NCBI RefSeq assembly: GCF_025150745.1
Contig: NZ_CP102282.1
Coordinates: forward strand, 941,501 to 1,005,500
Direction: 5' to 3'
DNA from: Eubacterium ventriosum
GTDB taxonomy: Bacteria > Bacillota > Clostridia > Lachnospirales > Lachnospiraceae
DNA: 64,000 nucleotides
The position numbers and the translations under genes are program-made. Positions 16,885 to 26,261 of the stretch are shown here, piece by piece. Position 1 is the first letter of the stretch. Every line of letters begins with the position of its first letter. The notes beneath the pieces were generated by a model. The model worked only from the letters and a program-made list of their open reading frames with translations, searched no databases and had not been told where the DNA came from.

Positions 16885-17955
16885 ATGAAAACTAACAAAA
16901 AAGAATTAGGAAAAGAACAGAATACAAAAATAGAATCTGAAAAAACAGAAAATAATAAATCAATTGAAACAGATGAAAAAAATTCTACAACAATTGAAGA
17001 CAAAAAAACAAGCTTGGATGACTTATCACCTAAGTCTAAGAAGTTTGCAAAGATTTATAATGCTGTAAGATTTCTTGTGATTATTGCGGCAGGAGTAGCC
17101 TTGATTTATGCGTCTTACAGCCTGACAGAATCTTATTTGAATTACAAGGATGATGAGAAGAAGTATGCAAGTCTTAATGATATGTTTGTACAGGATGCTA
17201 AAGGAAATACAGGCTCAGATAGTAGTGCCGGTTTAAATGGAAACAAAGCTTTAAATAATAGCGAGGTTTCAGACAGCAATTCAACTGCCAACAGCACAAA
17301 TTCCAATACTTCAAACACAGGCTCAAGTACCACAAGTTCAAACAGTTCAAGTTCAGACACCTTAAACTACAGTGCTGATAGCAAGAAGTGGGTTTGGAAC
17401 TATGATGCCATGCTTAAGTATAATGATGAGGCAAAGGGGTATATTAAGTTAGACGGTACAAGAATACAGTATCCGATTTTTGAACATAGTGATAACAAGT
17501 ATTATTTAAAGCATGGTGCAGACAAGATTTATAATGGAGCAGGTGCGATTTTTATTGACTATAGAACAGCAGGTCTTGAAGGAGATATGTGTATTTTGTA
17601 TGGTCACAATATGCTTGACGGTTCTATGTTTAAAGAAATTATGAATTTTAGAGATAAGGATTTCTGCAAGAAACATCCAACTTTTGATATTTATATTGGT
17701 CGCAAGCATTACATTTATTATGTTTTCTCTGTTTTTTCGGGAAAAGACGTTGATGAGAAGATTTACCAGTATGGTTTTGAAAATAAAAGCGATTTCCAGA
17801 GCTGGATTGACAGAGTTTACAGCAAGAGCACATACAAGTTTGATACAAGAAAGCCAACGACGGATGACAAGATTATTATGTGTTCAACATGTGTGGACGA
17901 CTATGGAAACAGACAGCTTGTTTGTATGTACAGAGGGGAAGAAGTTGTGGATTAA
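16885..17955 (+). CDS. Class B sortase with long N-terminal extension
   Basis: This 356-residue membrane-bound transpeptidase has a charged cytoplasmic tail of about 55 residues, one transmembrane segment (about 58-80) and a Ser/Thr/Asn-rich linker (about 100-160). The sortase domain shows the catalytic His in LYGHNM, Cys in MCSTC and Arg in NRQLVCMY. It is longer than a typical sortase B (about 250) because of the tail and linker. No substrate with a recognisable sorting signal is adjacent, so it may be a housekeeping sortase acting on proteins encoded elsewhere. A terminator follows at 18089-18137. Confidence 0.9.
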   Translation: MKTNKKELGKEQNTKIESEKTENNKSIETDEKNSTTIEDKKTSLDDLSPKSKKFAKIYNAVRFLVIIAAGVALIYASYSLTESYLNYKDDEKKYASLNDMFVQDAKGNTGSDSSAGLNGNKALNNSEVSDSNSTANSTNSNTSNTGSSTTSSNSSSSDTLNYSADSKKWVWNYDAMLKYNDEAKGYIKLDGTRIQYPIFEHSDNKYYLKHGADKIYNGAGAIFIDYRTAGLEGDMCILYGHNMLDGSMFKEIMNFRDKDFCKKHPTFDIYIGRKHYIYYVFSVFSGKDVDEKIYQYGFENKSDFQSWIDRVYSKSTYKFDTRKPTTDDKIIMCSTCVDDYGNRQLVCMYRGEEVVD

Positions 17956-18088
17956 GGACTTACACTTAATTTTATTAAGAAAAAGGTTTAAAAAATTAGA
18001 TAAATACTCATATGCTATTGATTTTTGTAAAGAAATGATGTAAGTTATGACACGTACAGAGCAAAAAGCTCAACCGCTAAATGAGATT

Positions 18089-18137
18089 AAGGACAAGGAC
18101 GTTCTTCAAAAGTGAAGTTTGGAGAAGTGTCCTTTTT
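18089..18137 (+). terminator. Terminator after the sortase gene
   Basis: AAGGACA and TGTCCTT form the outer stem, with partial inner pairing, and a run of seven T follows. The gap 17956-18262 otherwise shows only an AT-rich stretch upstream of glnN with no clear gene. Confidence 0.75.
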
Positions 18138-18262
18138 TTATAAGTGACGTTCATTAGTGTATTTACTATCATAAATGCCATTTATAAAACTTTAAGATGA
18201 AATTGTTAATTATATTTATTATAGCGGACGAAAAATTTGTTGTATAGGAAAGGAACAGAACT

Positions 18263-20362
18263 ATGGGAGTAAACATTGAAAAAGTTTTTGGGGAAAACGT
18301 ATTTGACGATGCAGTAATGAAAGTTCGTTTACCAAAGAGCGATTACGAAACAGTTAAGAAACTTATGTACGAAGGCGGTGAAATCACAGAAGATTTAGCA
18401 GATGTGGTTGCACAGGCAATGAAGGAATGGGCGTTGGAAAAAGGTGCTACACACTTTACACATGTGTTCCAGCCATATGTAATTTCAGTAGGAGCTGAAA
18501 AACATGATTCATTTGCTTCTGTTCCAATAGATGGAAAAATCGAAAACACATTTACAGGAAAAGATTTATTAATGGGTGAACCTGATGCTTCATCTTTCCC
18601 TTCAGGTGGTTTAAGAGCTACTTGCGGAGCAAGAGGATATACAGCATGGGATATTACATCACCTGTTTATGTTAAAGAAGATACCCTTTGTATTCCAACG
18701 GCGTTTTGCTCATATACAGGGGAATCACTTGATACAAAGACACCATTACTTAAAGCAATGCATGCAGTAAGTAAGCAGGGTGTAAGACTTATGAGATTAT
18801 TCGGTGATCAGGATACTAAGAGAATTTTCTCTTATGTAGGACCTGAACAGGAATACTTTTTAGTAGACAGAGAAAAATATTTAAAGAGACCTGACCTTAT
18901 GTATTCAGGACGTACACTTTTCGGAGCAATGCCTCCTAAGGGACAGGAAATGGACGACCATTACTTTGGAGCAATTAAGCCTAGAGTAAAAGCTTTTATG
19001 GAAGATATTAACATTCAGTTATGGAAATTAGGTATTACAGCAAAAACAGAACATAACGAGGTTGCACCTGCTCAGCATGAAATTGCACCAATTTTTTCAA
19101 TTTCAAATGTAGCATTAGACAATAACCTTTTAGTAATGGACGTATTAAAGAAAACAGCTACAAAGCATGGTCTTGTATGTTTATTACATGAAAAACCATT
19201 TGATGGAATCAATGGTTCAGGTAAACATAATAACTGGTCACTTACAACTGATGACGGAATTAACTTGTTTAAGCCAGGTAAGAAACCTGAAGAAAATAAA
19301 TTATTCCAGTTAGTACTTGCCTGCACAATGGCAGCAGTTGACAGACATGCAGTATTATTAAGACTTGCAGCATCAAATACAGGTAACGATCACAGATTAG
19401 GAGCTAACGAAGCACCTCCAGCAATTATTTCAATGTATCTTGGTGATCAGGTTGGAGATATTGTAGAGCAGATTCTTAAGAACGGTAAGGCTACTTCAAG
19501 TCTTTCATCAGGAACACTTGAATTTGGTATTAAGAAACTTCCTGTACTTGAAAAAGATCCTACAGATAGAAATAGAACATCACCTTTTGCATTCACAGGT
19601 AACAGATTTGAATTTAGAATGGTTGCTTCATCTAACTCAATTGGTGATACAAATACAGTGCTTAACGCAATGATGGCAGAAGCATTTAGCGAAGCTTGCG
19701 ATGCCCTTGAAGGAGCAGCAGATTTCGATAAGGCAGTTGAAGAATATACAGCTAAGTTAATGAAAGAACATGCAAGAATCGTATTTAACGGTAACGGATA
19801 TTCAGATGAATGGCCAATTGAAGCTGAAAAGAGAGGACTTCCTAACTGCAGATCAATCGTTGATGCAATCCCTGCATTAGTAGACGATACAACAGTTGCA
19901 ATGTACGAGAAATTCAACATTTTATCAAAGGCTGAATTGGAAGCAAGAAAAGAAATTCTTTTTGAACAGTATGCAGGCGTGCGTAACATTGAAGCATTAA
20001 CAATGGTTGAAATGTCAAACAGAATCATTATGCCGGCAGTTACAAAATATACAAAGGATCTTGCTGATACAGTTATCGCTGTTAAGGAAGCAGGAGCTGA
20101 CGCATCAGTTCAGGCTGGATTATTAGGAGAAATCTCAGCTAAGTTAGCTGAAACAAAGGCAGCTACAACAGCACTTGCTGAAATTGTAGAAGAAGCAAAA
20201 GCTAAGGATGACAGTAAGGCAATTGCAATATCATACAAGGACGACGTAATGGCAGCTATGGCAGCTTTAAGAAAGCCTGTAGATGAGCTTGAAGTAATTA
20301 TGCCTAAGGAAGTATGGCCAATGCCTACATACGGTGATTTAGTATATGAAATCGATAAATAA
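18263..20362 (+). CDS. glnN: Type III glutamine synthetase
   Basis: This 699-residue GSIII makes glutamine from glutamate, ammonia and ATP, the main entry of ammonia into metabolism. The length (about 700-730 in this family, against ~450 for GSI) and motifs identify it: SSFPSGGLRAT, GPEQEYFLVD, EVAPAQHEIAPIF, NGSGKHNNWS (catalytic core) and NRTSPFAFTGNRFEFR. It has its own transcription unit between two terminators. The ribosome-binding site is GGAAAGGAACAG. There are no signs of transfer. Confidence 0.96.
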   Translation: MGVNIEKVFGENVFDDAVMKVRLPKSDYETVKKLMYEGGEITEDLADVVAQAMKEWALEKGATHFTHVFQPYVISVGAEKHDSFASVPIDGKIENTFTGKDLLMGEPDASSFPSGGLRATCGARGYTAWDITSPVYVKEDTLCIPTAFCSYTGESLDTKTPLLKAMHAVSKQGVRLMRLFGDQDTKRIFSYVGPEQEYFLVDREKYLKRPDLMYSGRTLFGAMPPKGQEMDDHYFGAIKPRVKAFMEDINIQLWKLGITAKTEHNEVAPAQHEIAPIFSISNVALDNNLLVMDVLKKTATKHGLVCLLHEKPFDGINGSGKHNNWSLTTDDGINLFKPGKKPEENKLFQLVLACTMAAVDRHAVLLRLAASNTGNDHRLGANEAPPAIISMYLGDQVGDIVEQILKNGKATSSLSSGTLEFGIKKLPVLEKDPTDRNRTSPFAFTGNRFEFRMVASSNSIGDTNTVLNAMMAEAFSEACDALEGAADFDKAVEEYTAKLMKEHARIVFNGNGYSDEWPIEAEKRGLPNCRSIVDAIPALVDDTTVAMYEKFNILSKAELEARKEILFEQYAGVRNIEALTMVEMSNRIIMPAVTKYTKDLADTVIAVKEAGADASVQAGLLGEISAKLAETKAATTALAEIVEEAKAKDDSKAIAISYKDDVMAAMAALRKPVDELEVIMPKEVWPMPTYGDLVYEIDK

Positions 20363-20408
20363 AAGGCAATAACAATAGAATAATTTTGCTAAAGCAATAC
20401 AAATAAAG

Positions 20409-20450
20409 TAGGGATACTGTTTTTGAGTAAAGACGGTATTCCTATTTTTT
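20409..20450 (+). terminator. Terminator after glnN
   Basis: TAGGGATACTG (20409-20419) pairs with CGGTATTCCTA (20434-20444) with two wobble or mismatch positions, followed by six T residues. Confidence 0.8.
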
Positions 20451-20580
20451 GTGCTATAATGTTAAAAAATCTTATTTCACCTGTGATTGATAAAGGTGAA
20501 ATAATGAGCTATATCTGTTGCATAAATGCCAATAATTGTATAAAATAATATCTATGCGATTAAAAAGAAAAGGTGAATAA

Positions 20581-21600
20581 ATGAAAACAATATTAGATAT
20601 TATTTTATTATTAGTAGGATTTGTGCTTCTTATAAAAGGAGCAGACTATTTTGTAGACGGAAGTTGTGCAGTGGCGAAGAGACTTAGAGTACCATCAATA
20701 GTAATCGGACTTACAATTGTGGCAGTTGGAACTTCCCTGCCGGAACTTGCAGTAAGTACATTTGCAGCAGTTAAACATTCTAATGCCATAGCACTTGGAA
20801 ACGTGGTAGGTTCTAACATATTTAATCTTTTGATGGTAATTGGTATTACTGCATTATTTAAAGATATGTTAGTAAAAAAATCCATACTAAAAAGAGAAAT
20901 GCCACTTTTGCTTATAATATCAGTACTGTTAATATTTTTGGCAGGAGATATTTTATGGTTTGGAGGAATAATTAAGAAAAACAACATTTTCCTATTTGAA
21001 AATGGATCAACAATGGTAGGAAATGTTAACAGAATTGATGGTATATTATTGCTTGTACTTTTCGTAGGATTTATAGCCTGGACTGTAAGTTATGCTTTAA
21101 AAGAAAGAACAGAAGAAGATGGTACCGATGAAGTTATAATGCTTTCAAAAAGAAAAAGTGCAATTTTCATAGTTGGTGGTGCAATTGCCATAGCGGTAGG
21201 AGGACAGGTTGTTGTAGACAGCGCAAAGAGTCTGGCTCTTGCAGCAGGAATGTCTGAAACATTGGTAGGACTTACAATTGTAGCAATGGGAACATCACTT
21301 CCTGAACTTGTAACATCAGCAGTTGCAGCTTCCAAGGGAGAGGCAGACCTTGCAATAGGAAATGTTGTAGGTTCAAACATTTCAAACATTCTTTTAGTAC
21401 TTGGATTATCAGCAGCAATTTCATCAGTTGGAGTTACGGCAATGAACTTCGTGGACATAATAGTTTCATTGGCTGCTACAATTATCGTGTTTATTGTTGC
21501 ATCAACACAGAGAACAATTAAGAAGAAAGAAGGAATCTTTCTTGTAATAATTTATGCATTCTATATGGCATACATTATTTGCAGACAGATTTATGGATAA
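20581..21600 (+). CDS. Na+/Ca2+ exchanger of the CaCA family (YrbG-like)
   Basis: This 339-residue membrane protein has about 10 hydrophobic segments in two inverted halves. Each half holds the signature alpha-repeat: VGTSLPELAVS near residue 55 and MGTSLPELVTS near residue 240, each followed by GNVVGSNI. The conserved Glu of each repeat lies in the ion-binding site. The family exchanges Na+ (sometimes with K+) for Ca2+ across the cell membrane. It is a single-gene unit. The start follows AAAGGTGAATAA, a usable ribosome-binding site. Confidence 0.92.
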   Translation: MKTILDIILLLVGFVLLIKGADYFVDGSCAVAKRLRVPSIVIGLTIVAVGTSLPELAVSTFAAVKHSNAIALGNVVGSNIFNLLMVIGITALFKDMLVKKSILKREMPLLLIISVLLIFLAGDILWFGGIIKKNNIFLFENGSTMVGNVNRIDGILLLVLFVGFIAWTVSYALKERTEEDGTDEVIMLSKRKSAIFIVGGAIAIAVGGQVVVDSAKSLALAAGMSETLVGLTIVAMGTSLPELVTSAVAASKGEADLAIGNVVGSNISNILLVLGLSAAISSVGVTAMNFVDIIVSLAATIIVFIVASTQRTIKKKEGIFLVIIYAFYMAYIICRQIYG

Positions 21601-21610
21601 AAATGAAAAA

Positions 21611-21724
21611 AGAGCTTCACGTTTCGTGAAACTCTTTCCGTGCAAAAAGGATGCAACGCACGCATCCTTTCCGCAAATATATTCTAATAATAAAAAAGGG
21701 AGGGAATCGGATTAAATCCGATTC
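21611..21724 (+). repeat. Three consecutive hairpins after the exchanger gene
   Basis: AGAGCTTCACG pairs with CGTGAAACTCT (21611-21635, one mismatch). AAAGGATGC pairs perfectly with GCATCCTTT (21646-21670). GAATCGGATT and AATCCGATTC form a perfect palindrome around 21714. The first probably terminates the exchanger transcript. The second and third have no clear T-run on the + strand and no assigned role. Confidence 0.7.
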
Positions 21725-21739
21725 AAAAAAATTATGAAA

Positions 21740-21787
21740 AAACATAAACAAATGATTAATTTCTTTTGTTTATGTTTGTATTATAAT
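21740..21787 (+). promoter_or_regulatory. 13-bp inverted repeat and -10 box upstream of the cyclophilin gene
   Basis: AAACATAAACAAA (21740-21752) is a perfect inverted repeat of TTTGTTTATGTTT (21765-21777). TATAAT follows at 21782-21787. The right arm lies where the -35 region of that promoter would be, so the repeat could be an operator. No good -35 hexamer is visible, which may mean activator dependence. Confidence 0.45.
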
Positions 21788-21863
21788 TTTTAAACGTGAA
21801 AAAAGAGTGTTTTACGTGTAAAAGAAATATGAACAAAATGTAAAAGTTAAAGGAGATATTAAA

Positions 21864-22388
21864 ATGGCAGAAAAAAATCCAATAGTAACAATTGAAATGA
21901 ACAACGGAGATGTTATGAAAGCTGAACTTTATCCTGAAGTTGCGCCTAACACAGTTAACAACTTTATCAGCCTTGTAAACAGAGGATACTATGATGGAAT
22001 TATTTTCCACAGAGTAATCAGAGGCTTTATGATTCAGGGTGGAGATCCTGAAGGAACAGGTATTGGCGGACCGGGATACTCAATTAAGGGCGAATTTACA
22101 CAGAACGGCTTCAAGAACGACTTAAAGCATGAACCGGGCGTACTTTCAATGGCACGTACAATGATGCCAAATTCAGCCGGATCACAGTTTTTCATAATGC
22201 ACCAGACATCACCTCACCTTGATGGTCAGTATGCTGCATTTGGCAAGGTAATCGAAGGAATAGAGGTAGTAAACAAAATTGCAGACGTGGCAACAGACAG
22301 AATGGACAAACCATTAGAACCACAGGTAATGAAAAAAGTAACAGTAGAAACATTTGGAGTAGACTATCCGGAACCTGAAAAATGCTAA
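21864..22388 (+). CDS. Cyclophilin-type peptidyl-prolyl cis-trans isomerase
   Basis: This 174-residue cytoplasmic cyclophilin speeds up proline isomerisation during protein folding. Family motifs are present: FHRVIRGFMIQGGDPEGTG (catalytic Arg and the Gln/Met/Phe pocket), GVLSMARTM, SAGSQFFI and LDGQYAAFGKV. There is no signal peptide, so it acts in the cytoplasm. The ribosome-binding site is AAAGGAGATATTAAA. A DUF1858-type gene follows 75 bases downstream and may be in the same transcript. Confidence 0.95.
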   Translation: MAEKNPIVTIEMNNGDVMKAELYPEVAPNTVNNFISLVNRGYYDGIIFHRVIRGFMIQGGDPEGTGIGGPGYSIKGEFTQNGFKNDLKHEPGVLSMARTMMPNSAGSQFFIMHQTSPHLDGQYAAFGKVIEGIEVVNKIADVATDRMDKPLEPQVMKKVTVETFGVDYPEPEKC

Positions 22389-22462
22389 AAAACATAATTA
22401 TTGAAAAATAATTATAGAAAAGGCAAAAATCAGAACAAAATTAAAATAAGGAAGTAAAAAAC

Positions 22463-22675
22463 ATGGCAAAGATAACAAAAGACATGATAATCAAAGATAT
22501 CATAAACATAAACATGGGCTGTATTCCAATCCTCTTAAATGAAGGAATGCACTGCGTAGGATGCCCTGCATCACAGGGAGAAACATTGGAAGAAGCATGT
22601 ATTGTACACGGACTGGATGCAGATGTACTTGCAAAGAAATTAAATGATTTCGTAGTAAGCGTAGACGGCGAATAA
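22463..22675 (+). CDS. DUF1858-type small CxxC protein
   Basis: This 70-residue protein begins MAKITKDMIIKDIININ and carries HCVGCPAS, the Cys-x-x-Cys pattern typical of the DUF1858 (hybrid-cluster-associated) family. The function is unknown. A redox or metal-binding role for the cysteine pair is often assumed but not shown. It follows the cyclophilin gene, and a terminator (22701-22729) ends the unit. Confidence 0.85.
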   Translation: MAKITKDMIIKDIININMGCIPILLNEGMHCVGCPASQGETLEEACIVHGLDADVLAKKLNDFVVSVDGE

Positions 22676-22700
22676 TAGAAACATATCTAAAGAACATCGA

Positions 22701-22729
22701 AGGGAGCATACAAGTTGTGCTCTCTTTTT
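22701..22729 (+). terminator. Terminator after the DUF1858 gene
   Basis: AGGGAGCA (22701-22708) pairs with TGCTCTCT (22717-22724) with one wobble pair, followed by a T-run. Confidence 0.8.
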
Positions 22730-22822
22730 ATTTGATTTATATTGTGTCGGCAGAGAAAAAACACCTTCAAACACGTTGATTTTATCATTTTACGCGTTAC
22801 TGCAAGCGGTGCATGAATTAGT

Positions 22823-22851
22823 GAAAAAAAGAGCCGCACAAATGCGACTCT
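22823..22851 (-). terminator. Terminator of the DUF6465-type gene
   Basis: On the minus strand AGAGTCGCA and TGCGGCTCT form a 9-bp stem with one wobble pair and a TTTG loop, followed by seven T residues. Confidence 0.85.
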
Positions 22852-22877
22852 CCTGATATCTTTAGTATATGTAGGAA

Positions 22878-23390
22878 TTATAAAGCTACGTCACCAATAA
22901 TTCCGTCGATTACGTAATAAGCTTTCATGTCTTCAGGCTTAATGTAGATAGAAACTGACTTCATATCCTTCTTACCATTCTTTGCTGTGTAATCAGCCTT
23001 TACAGCCTTTTCGATTGCAGCAGTATCAAATTCCATACCTGAGAACTGAACATAAATGTTGTTTTCAACTTTAGCAGCCTTAGCAGGTGCCTTTTTAGCA
23101 GTTGTAGCTGCTTTCTTAGTAGTTGTAGCTTTCTTGGCAGCCGGTTTCTTTTCAGCAACTTTTGTAGCAGCCTTAGCAGGTGCCTTATCTTCTTTCTTAG
23201 CTACAGTCTTAACTTCTACAGCCTTTTCAACTTTTTTAGGTTCAGCTTTTTTTACTTCAGCTTCTTTCTTAGCTTCAACCTTAGCTTCTTTCTTAGGTTC
23301 AGCTTTAGTCATTGCTGCTACTACAGGAATCTCTACTGTATTGTCTTTCTTAGCAGCAACAGGTGTTGTTTTTTTCTTTGTGTTTGCCAT
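22878..23390 (-). CDS. Ala/Lys-rich protein with C-terminal DUF6465-type domain
   Basis: This 170-residue protein begins MANTKKKTTPVAAKK. The first ~110 residues are a low-complexity Lys/Ala/Val/Glu chain reminiscent of histone H1-like tails. The last ~60 residues form a compact domain (NIYVQFSGMEFDTAAIEKA to the end) of the kind annotated DUF6465 in Lachnospiraceae. The function is unknown; the basic tail could bind nucleic acid. The start at 23390 was chosen because AAGGAGG lies nine bases upstream. The frame is open 18 codons further but without a site. A long + strand open frame opposite it is a mirror of the repetitive codons. Confidence 0.82.
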   Translation of the reverse strand: MANTKKKTTPVAAKKDNTVEIPVVAAMTKAEPKKEAKVEAKKEAEVKKAEPKKVEKAVEVKTVAKKEDKAPAKAATKVAEKKPAAKKATTTKKAATTAKKAPAKAAKVENNIYVQFSGMEFDTAAIEKAVKADYTAKNGKKDMKSVSIYIKPEDMKAYYVIDGIIGDVAL

Positions 23391-23775
23391 AACAAAATTC
23401 CTCCTTAACAAACTTTCGGGAAAACTAATTTCCATATCTTCCATATTTAATACAGATCCCGAATTTACAATTAACTTATATATTTGTTAATTATAATGGT
23501 AGGTCGATACTAAGTCCGTAATGTCAAGTTAAGAAATTTATCAACCAAAATAATAAATGCATACCTCACAATAATACAACTTTTGTGAAAAATATGCAAT
23601 CTTTGGGAAAAAGTTTATGAAAATATTACAAGATGTATTAACTAATATATGCTTTTAATAAGGAATTGGTTAATAAAAATTTAATTAAAAAAGTTAAATG
23701 TTAAAATCTAACAATAAAAGAAAAAATCAGCTGAAAAAAATTAAGCATTTTAGGTATAAAATATATGACAAAAAA

Positions 23776-23804
23776 TTGACATAGACTGTAATATTTGTTA
23801 CAAT
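23776..23804 (+). promoter_or_regulatory. Promoter of the SH3-domain gene
   Basis: TTGACA (23776-23781) and TACAAT (23799-23804) are 17 bases apart. The rest of the 23391-23864 gap is AT-rich with no recognisable gene. Confidence 0.75.
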
Positions 23805-23864
23805 TTTTAAAGACGATGACGAAATTTGACAGGAAAATTCGAAAAATCAGAGAAGGAACCATTA

Positions 23865-24422
23865 ATGGATAGCAATAGATTAGAGAGAAAAAAGAGAATA
23901 GAGAGAAACAGAAAGAGAAGATTATACAGAAATGTTAATAATCTTATGTACGCCGGTATTTTTGTTATGGCAGCAATTATTACAATAGCTGCAGCAGTTA
24001 GCAGAAATAATAAGATTGAATATGTAGATACAGCTCAGATGGCATCAACAGAGTCAATCAGAGTTAACAATAGCAATACAGACAAGGTTGCAGCTAAGGC
24101 TGAGGAAACAACCAAGAAATCAAAGAAGAAGGTAGTTACAACAGAAGAGGCAGTTGAGAGTACAACAGCCGAAGCTGAGACAACAACAGAGCCTGAAACC
24201 ACTACAACAAGGGAAAATAACCTTGAATTAGGCGGAAGAATTAAGATTACGGCAGATACGTTGTATGTAAGAGAGGAAGCTTCAGCAGACAGTTCAGTGC
24301 TTGGAATGGCATCAACAGGCGATGAGTTCTACGTTCTTGGAAAAGAAGGGGACTGGGTTTTAGTCAACTATCAGGGTAATGATGGTTATATCAAAGCAGA
24401 GTTTGCCGAATCAGCAGATTAA
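23865..24422 (+). CDS. Membrane-anchored SH3b-domain protein
   Basis: This 185-residue protein has a basic cytoplasmic tail (DSNRLERKKRIERNRKRR), one transmembrane segment (about residues 25-45), a Thr/Glu-rich linker (about 75-120) and a bacterial SH3 domain at the C terminus (about 125-182: ADTLYVREEASADSSVLG and EGDWVLVNYQGNDGYI). SH3b domains usually bind peptidoglycan or cell-wall peptides, so it is probably displayed at the cell surface. The start at 23865 follows GAAGGAACC; an upstream in-frame TTG is less likely. Confidence 0.85.
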   Translation: MDSNRLERKKRIERNRKRRLYRNVNNLMYAGIFVMAAIITIAAAVSRNNKIEYVDTAQMASTESIRVNNSNTDKVAAKAEETTKKSKKKVVTTEEAVESTTAEAETTTEPETTTTRENNLELGGRIKITADTLYVREEASADSSVLGMASTGDEFYVLGKEGDWVLVNYQGNDGYIKAEFAESAD

Positions 24423-24436
24423 TATTTATGTAGGAT

Positions 24437-24490
24437 AATAAATCTTGAGTATAATGTATAAAATAAAATATACTTAGGGTTTATTTTTTT
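24437..24490 (+). terminator. Terminator after the SH3b gene
   Basis: A long AT-rich imperfect stem (AATAAATCTTGAGTATA with TATACTTAGGGTTTATT) is followed by TTTTTTT. Confidence 0.65.
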
Positions 24491-24538
24491 GCGTTTAGAT
24501 GATAAAATTGCATAAAATGAAATGAAAGGAAGATGAGT

Positions 24539-24964
24539 ATGAGCTATATTGCTTGGCTTGTAGTGTTTGTTGTTTTTGCAGCACTTGAGTTGGTATCACT
24601 TGGCCTTACCTGTATATGGTTTGCCATTGGAGCTTTAGCCGGATGTGTGGCAGCATTGCTTGGAGCAAACTGGATTGTTCAGGCAGTTGTTTTTCTGGTA
24701 GTTACCATGGTGGTATTAATATTTATAAGACCATTTGCCATTAAGTATGTAAACAACAAAGCTGAAAAGACTAATGTTGAATCAATGGCAGGTAAACAGG
24801 GAAAAGTTGTTGTGGAAATTGATAACATTAACGCAAAAGGAATGATTAAGGTAGACGGTATGGAGTGGACAGCCAGAAGTGTAGATGGAGAGATTATTCC
24901 TAAAGATTCATTAGTTACAGTTGTGTCCGTAGAAGGGGTAAAAGCTATGGTCAGAAAGGCCTAG
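24539..24964 (+). CDS. NfeD-family membrane protein
   Basis: This 141-residue protein has two or three N-terminal transmembrane segments (about residues 3-70) and a C-terminal OB-fold domain (about 80-140: GKQGKVVVEIDNINAKGMI). That is the short NfeD form without the protease part. NfeD proteins almost always sit next to an SPFH/stomatin gene, as here, and are thought to act with it in organising membrane microdomains. The ATG at 24539 has better spacing to AAAGGA than the one two codons upstream. Confidence 0.88.
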   Translation: MSYIAWLVVFVVFAALELVSLGLTCIWFAIGALAGCVAALLGANWIVQAVVFLVVTMVVLIFIRPFAIKYVNNKAEKTNVESMAGKQGKVVVEIDNINAKGMIKVDGMEWTARSVDGEIIPKDSLVTVVSVEGVKAMVRKA

Positions 24965-24982
24965 TATACAAGGAGGTAGAAT

Positions 24983-25897
24983 ATGATATTTTTTATTATT
25001 TTAATTGTGTTAGCCATTGTATTGGTTTCAACATGCGTAAAGATTGTGCCACAGGCGCATTCATTTGTTATTGAAAGATTAGGTGTTTACAAAGAAACAT
25101 GGTCAGTGGGACTTCATTTCAAAATTCCATTTTTGGATAGAGTATCAAGAAAAGTTAATTTGAAGGAACAGGTTGCAGACTTTGAACCACAGCCTGTTAT
25201 TACAAGAGATAATGTTACAATGCAGATAGATACAATTATTTTCTATCAGATTACAGATCCAAAGCTTTATGCTTATGGTGTTGAAAATCCAATTGTGGCT
25301 ATTAAGTCTTTAACGGCTACAACACTTAGAAATATTGTAGGTGATCTTGAACTTGATGAAACTCTTACTTCAAGAGAGACAATCAATGCTAAGATGCGTA
25401 CAGAATTAGACGTTGCAACGGATCCTTGGGGAATTAAGGTTAACAGAGTTGAGCTTAAGAACATTATTCCACCAAGAGATATTCAGGAAGCAATGGAGAA
25501 ACAGATGAGAGCTGAACGTGAAAAGCGTGAACAGATTCTTAGAGCTGAAGGTGAGAAAAAATCAGCAGTTCTTATTGCAGAAGGTAAGAAAGAAGCAGCT
25601 ATTCTTAATGCTGAAGCTGACAATCAGGCAGCAGTTCTTAAGGCCGACGCAGAAAAGAAGAAGAGAATCCTTGAAGCTGAAGGTGAGGCACAGGCTATTC
25701 TTAGTGTCCAGAAAGCTACAGCAGACGGTATCAAAGCCATTAAGGAAGCAGGAGCTGATGAGGCAGTTCTTACACTTAAGAGTCTTGAAGCTTTTGCAGC
25801 AGCAGCAGACGGTCAGGCTACAAAGATTATTATTCCATCTGAAATTCAGGGAATTGCCGGTTCAGTAAAGGCTTTGGCTGAAGTTATTAAGGATTAA
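24983..25897 (+). CDS. SPFH/band-7 (paraslipin/QmcA-type) membrane protein
   Basis: This 304-residue protein has an N-terminal membrane anchor (about residues 2-20), the SPFH domain (about 25-185: IVPQAHSFVIERLGVYKET and DRVSRKVNLKEQ) and a long Ala/Glu/Lys coiled coil (about 185-255: repeated AEGEKK and AEADNQAA). Stomatin-like proteins form large oligomers in the membrane. It lies 18 bases after its NfeD partner gene, with AAGGAGGTAGAAT as ribosome-binding site. Confidence 0.93.
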   Translation: MIFFIILIVLAIVLVSTCVKIVPQAHSFVIERLGVYKETWSVGLHFKIPFLDRVSRKVNLKEQVADFEPQPVITRDNVTMQIDTIIFYQITDPKLYAYGVENPIVAIKSLTATTLRNIVGDLELDETLTSRETINAKMRTELDVATDPWGIKVNRVELKNIIPPRDIQEAMEKQMRAEREKREQILRAEGEKKSAVLIAEGKKEAAILNAEADNQAAVLKADAEKKKRILEAEGEAQAILSVQKATADGIKAIKEAGADEAVLTLKSLEAFAAAADGQATKIIIPSEIQGIAGSVKALAEVIKD

Positions 25898-25931
25898 GAA
25901 TTAATTTAATTTTTACTGATAAGGAAGAAAT

Positions 25932-26261
25932 ATGTTTAACGAGAAAATGGTATTGTGTGGTGCTAACGCATACGACAAAAAATATTATTTAAATGAGCAG
26001 TTTTCCAACCTGCCAGAACAGATTAAACAGGAATTGCAGATTATGTGTGTTCTTTTTACGGAGGAAGTTGGAGGAATACTTGTTCTAGAATATGATGAGG
26101 AAGGCAATCTTCAGATTATAACAGAAGCTGATGAAGGGGATTTGTTATATGATGATATTGGCTGTGGACTAAAGATAAGACAGATGCAAATGGAAAAAAG
26201 AGATTTACTGGAATCTTTAGAAATGTACTATAAAGTTTTTGTATTGGGAGAAGAAATATAA
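25932..26261 (+). CDS. Small conserved hypothetical (DUF6145-like)
   Basis: This 109-residue acidic protein has no signal peptide or membrane segment. It begins [19 protein letters not shown] and contains [20 protein letters not shown] and [19 protein letters not shown] associate this pattern with a family of unknown function in Lachnospiraceae that lies beside coaX, but I cannot confirm the family number. Its stop shares a base with the coaX start, so the two are almost certainly co-translated. Confidence 0.7.
   Translation: MFNEKMVLCGANAYDKKYYLNEQFSNLPEQIKQELQIMCVLFTEEVGGILVLEYDEEGNLQIITEADEGDLLYDDIGCGLKIRQMQMEKRDLLESLEMYYKVFVLGEEI

Noticed and set aside
23056-23490. 144-codon + strand frame opposite the Ala/Lys-rich gene
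   Set aside because: It arises from the repeated Ala/Lys codons on the other strand and has no start site.
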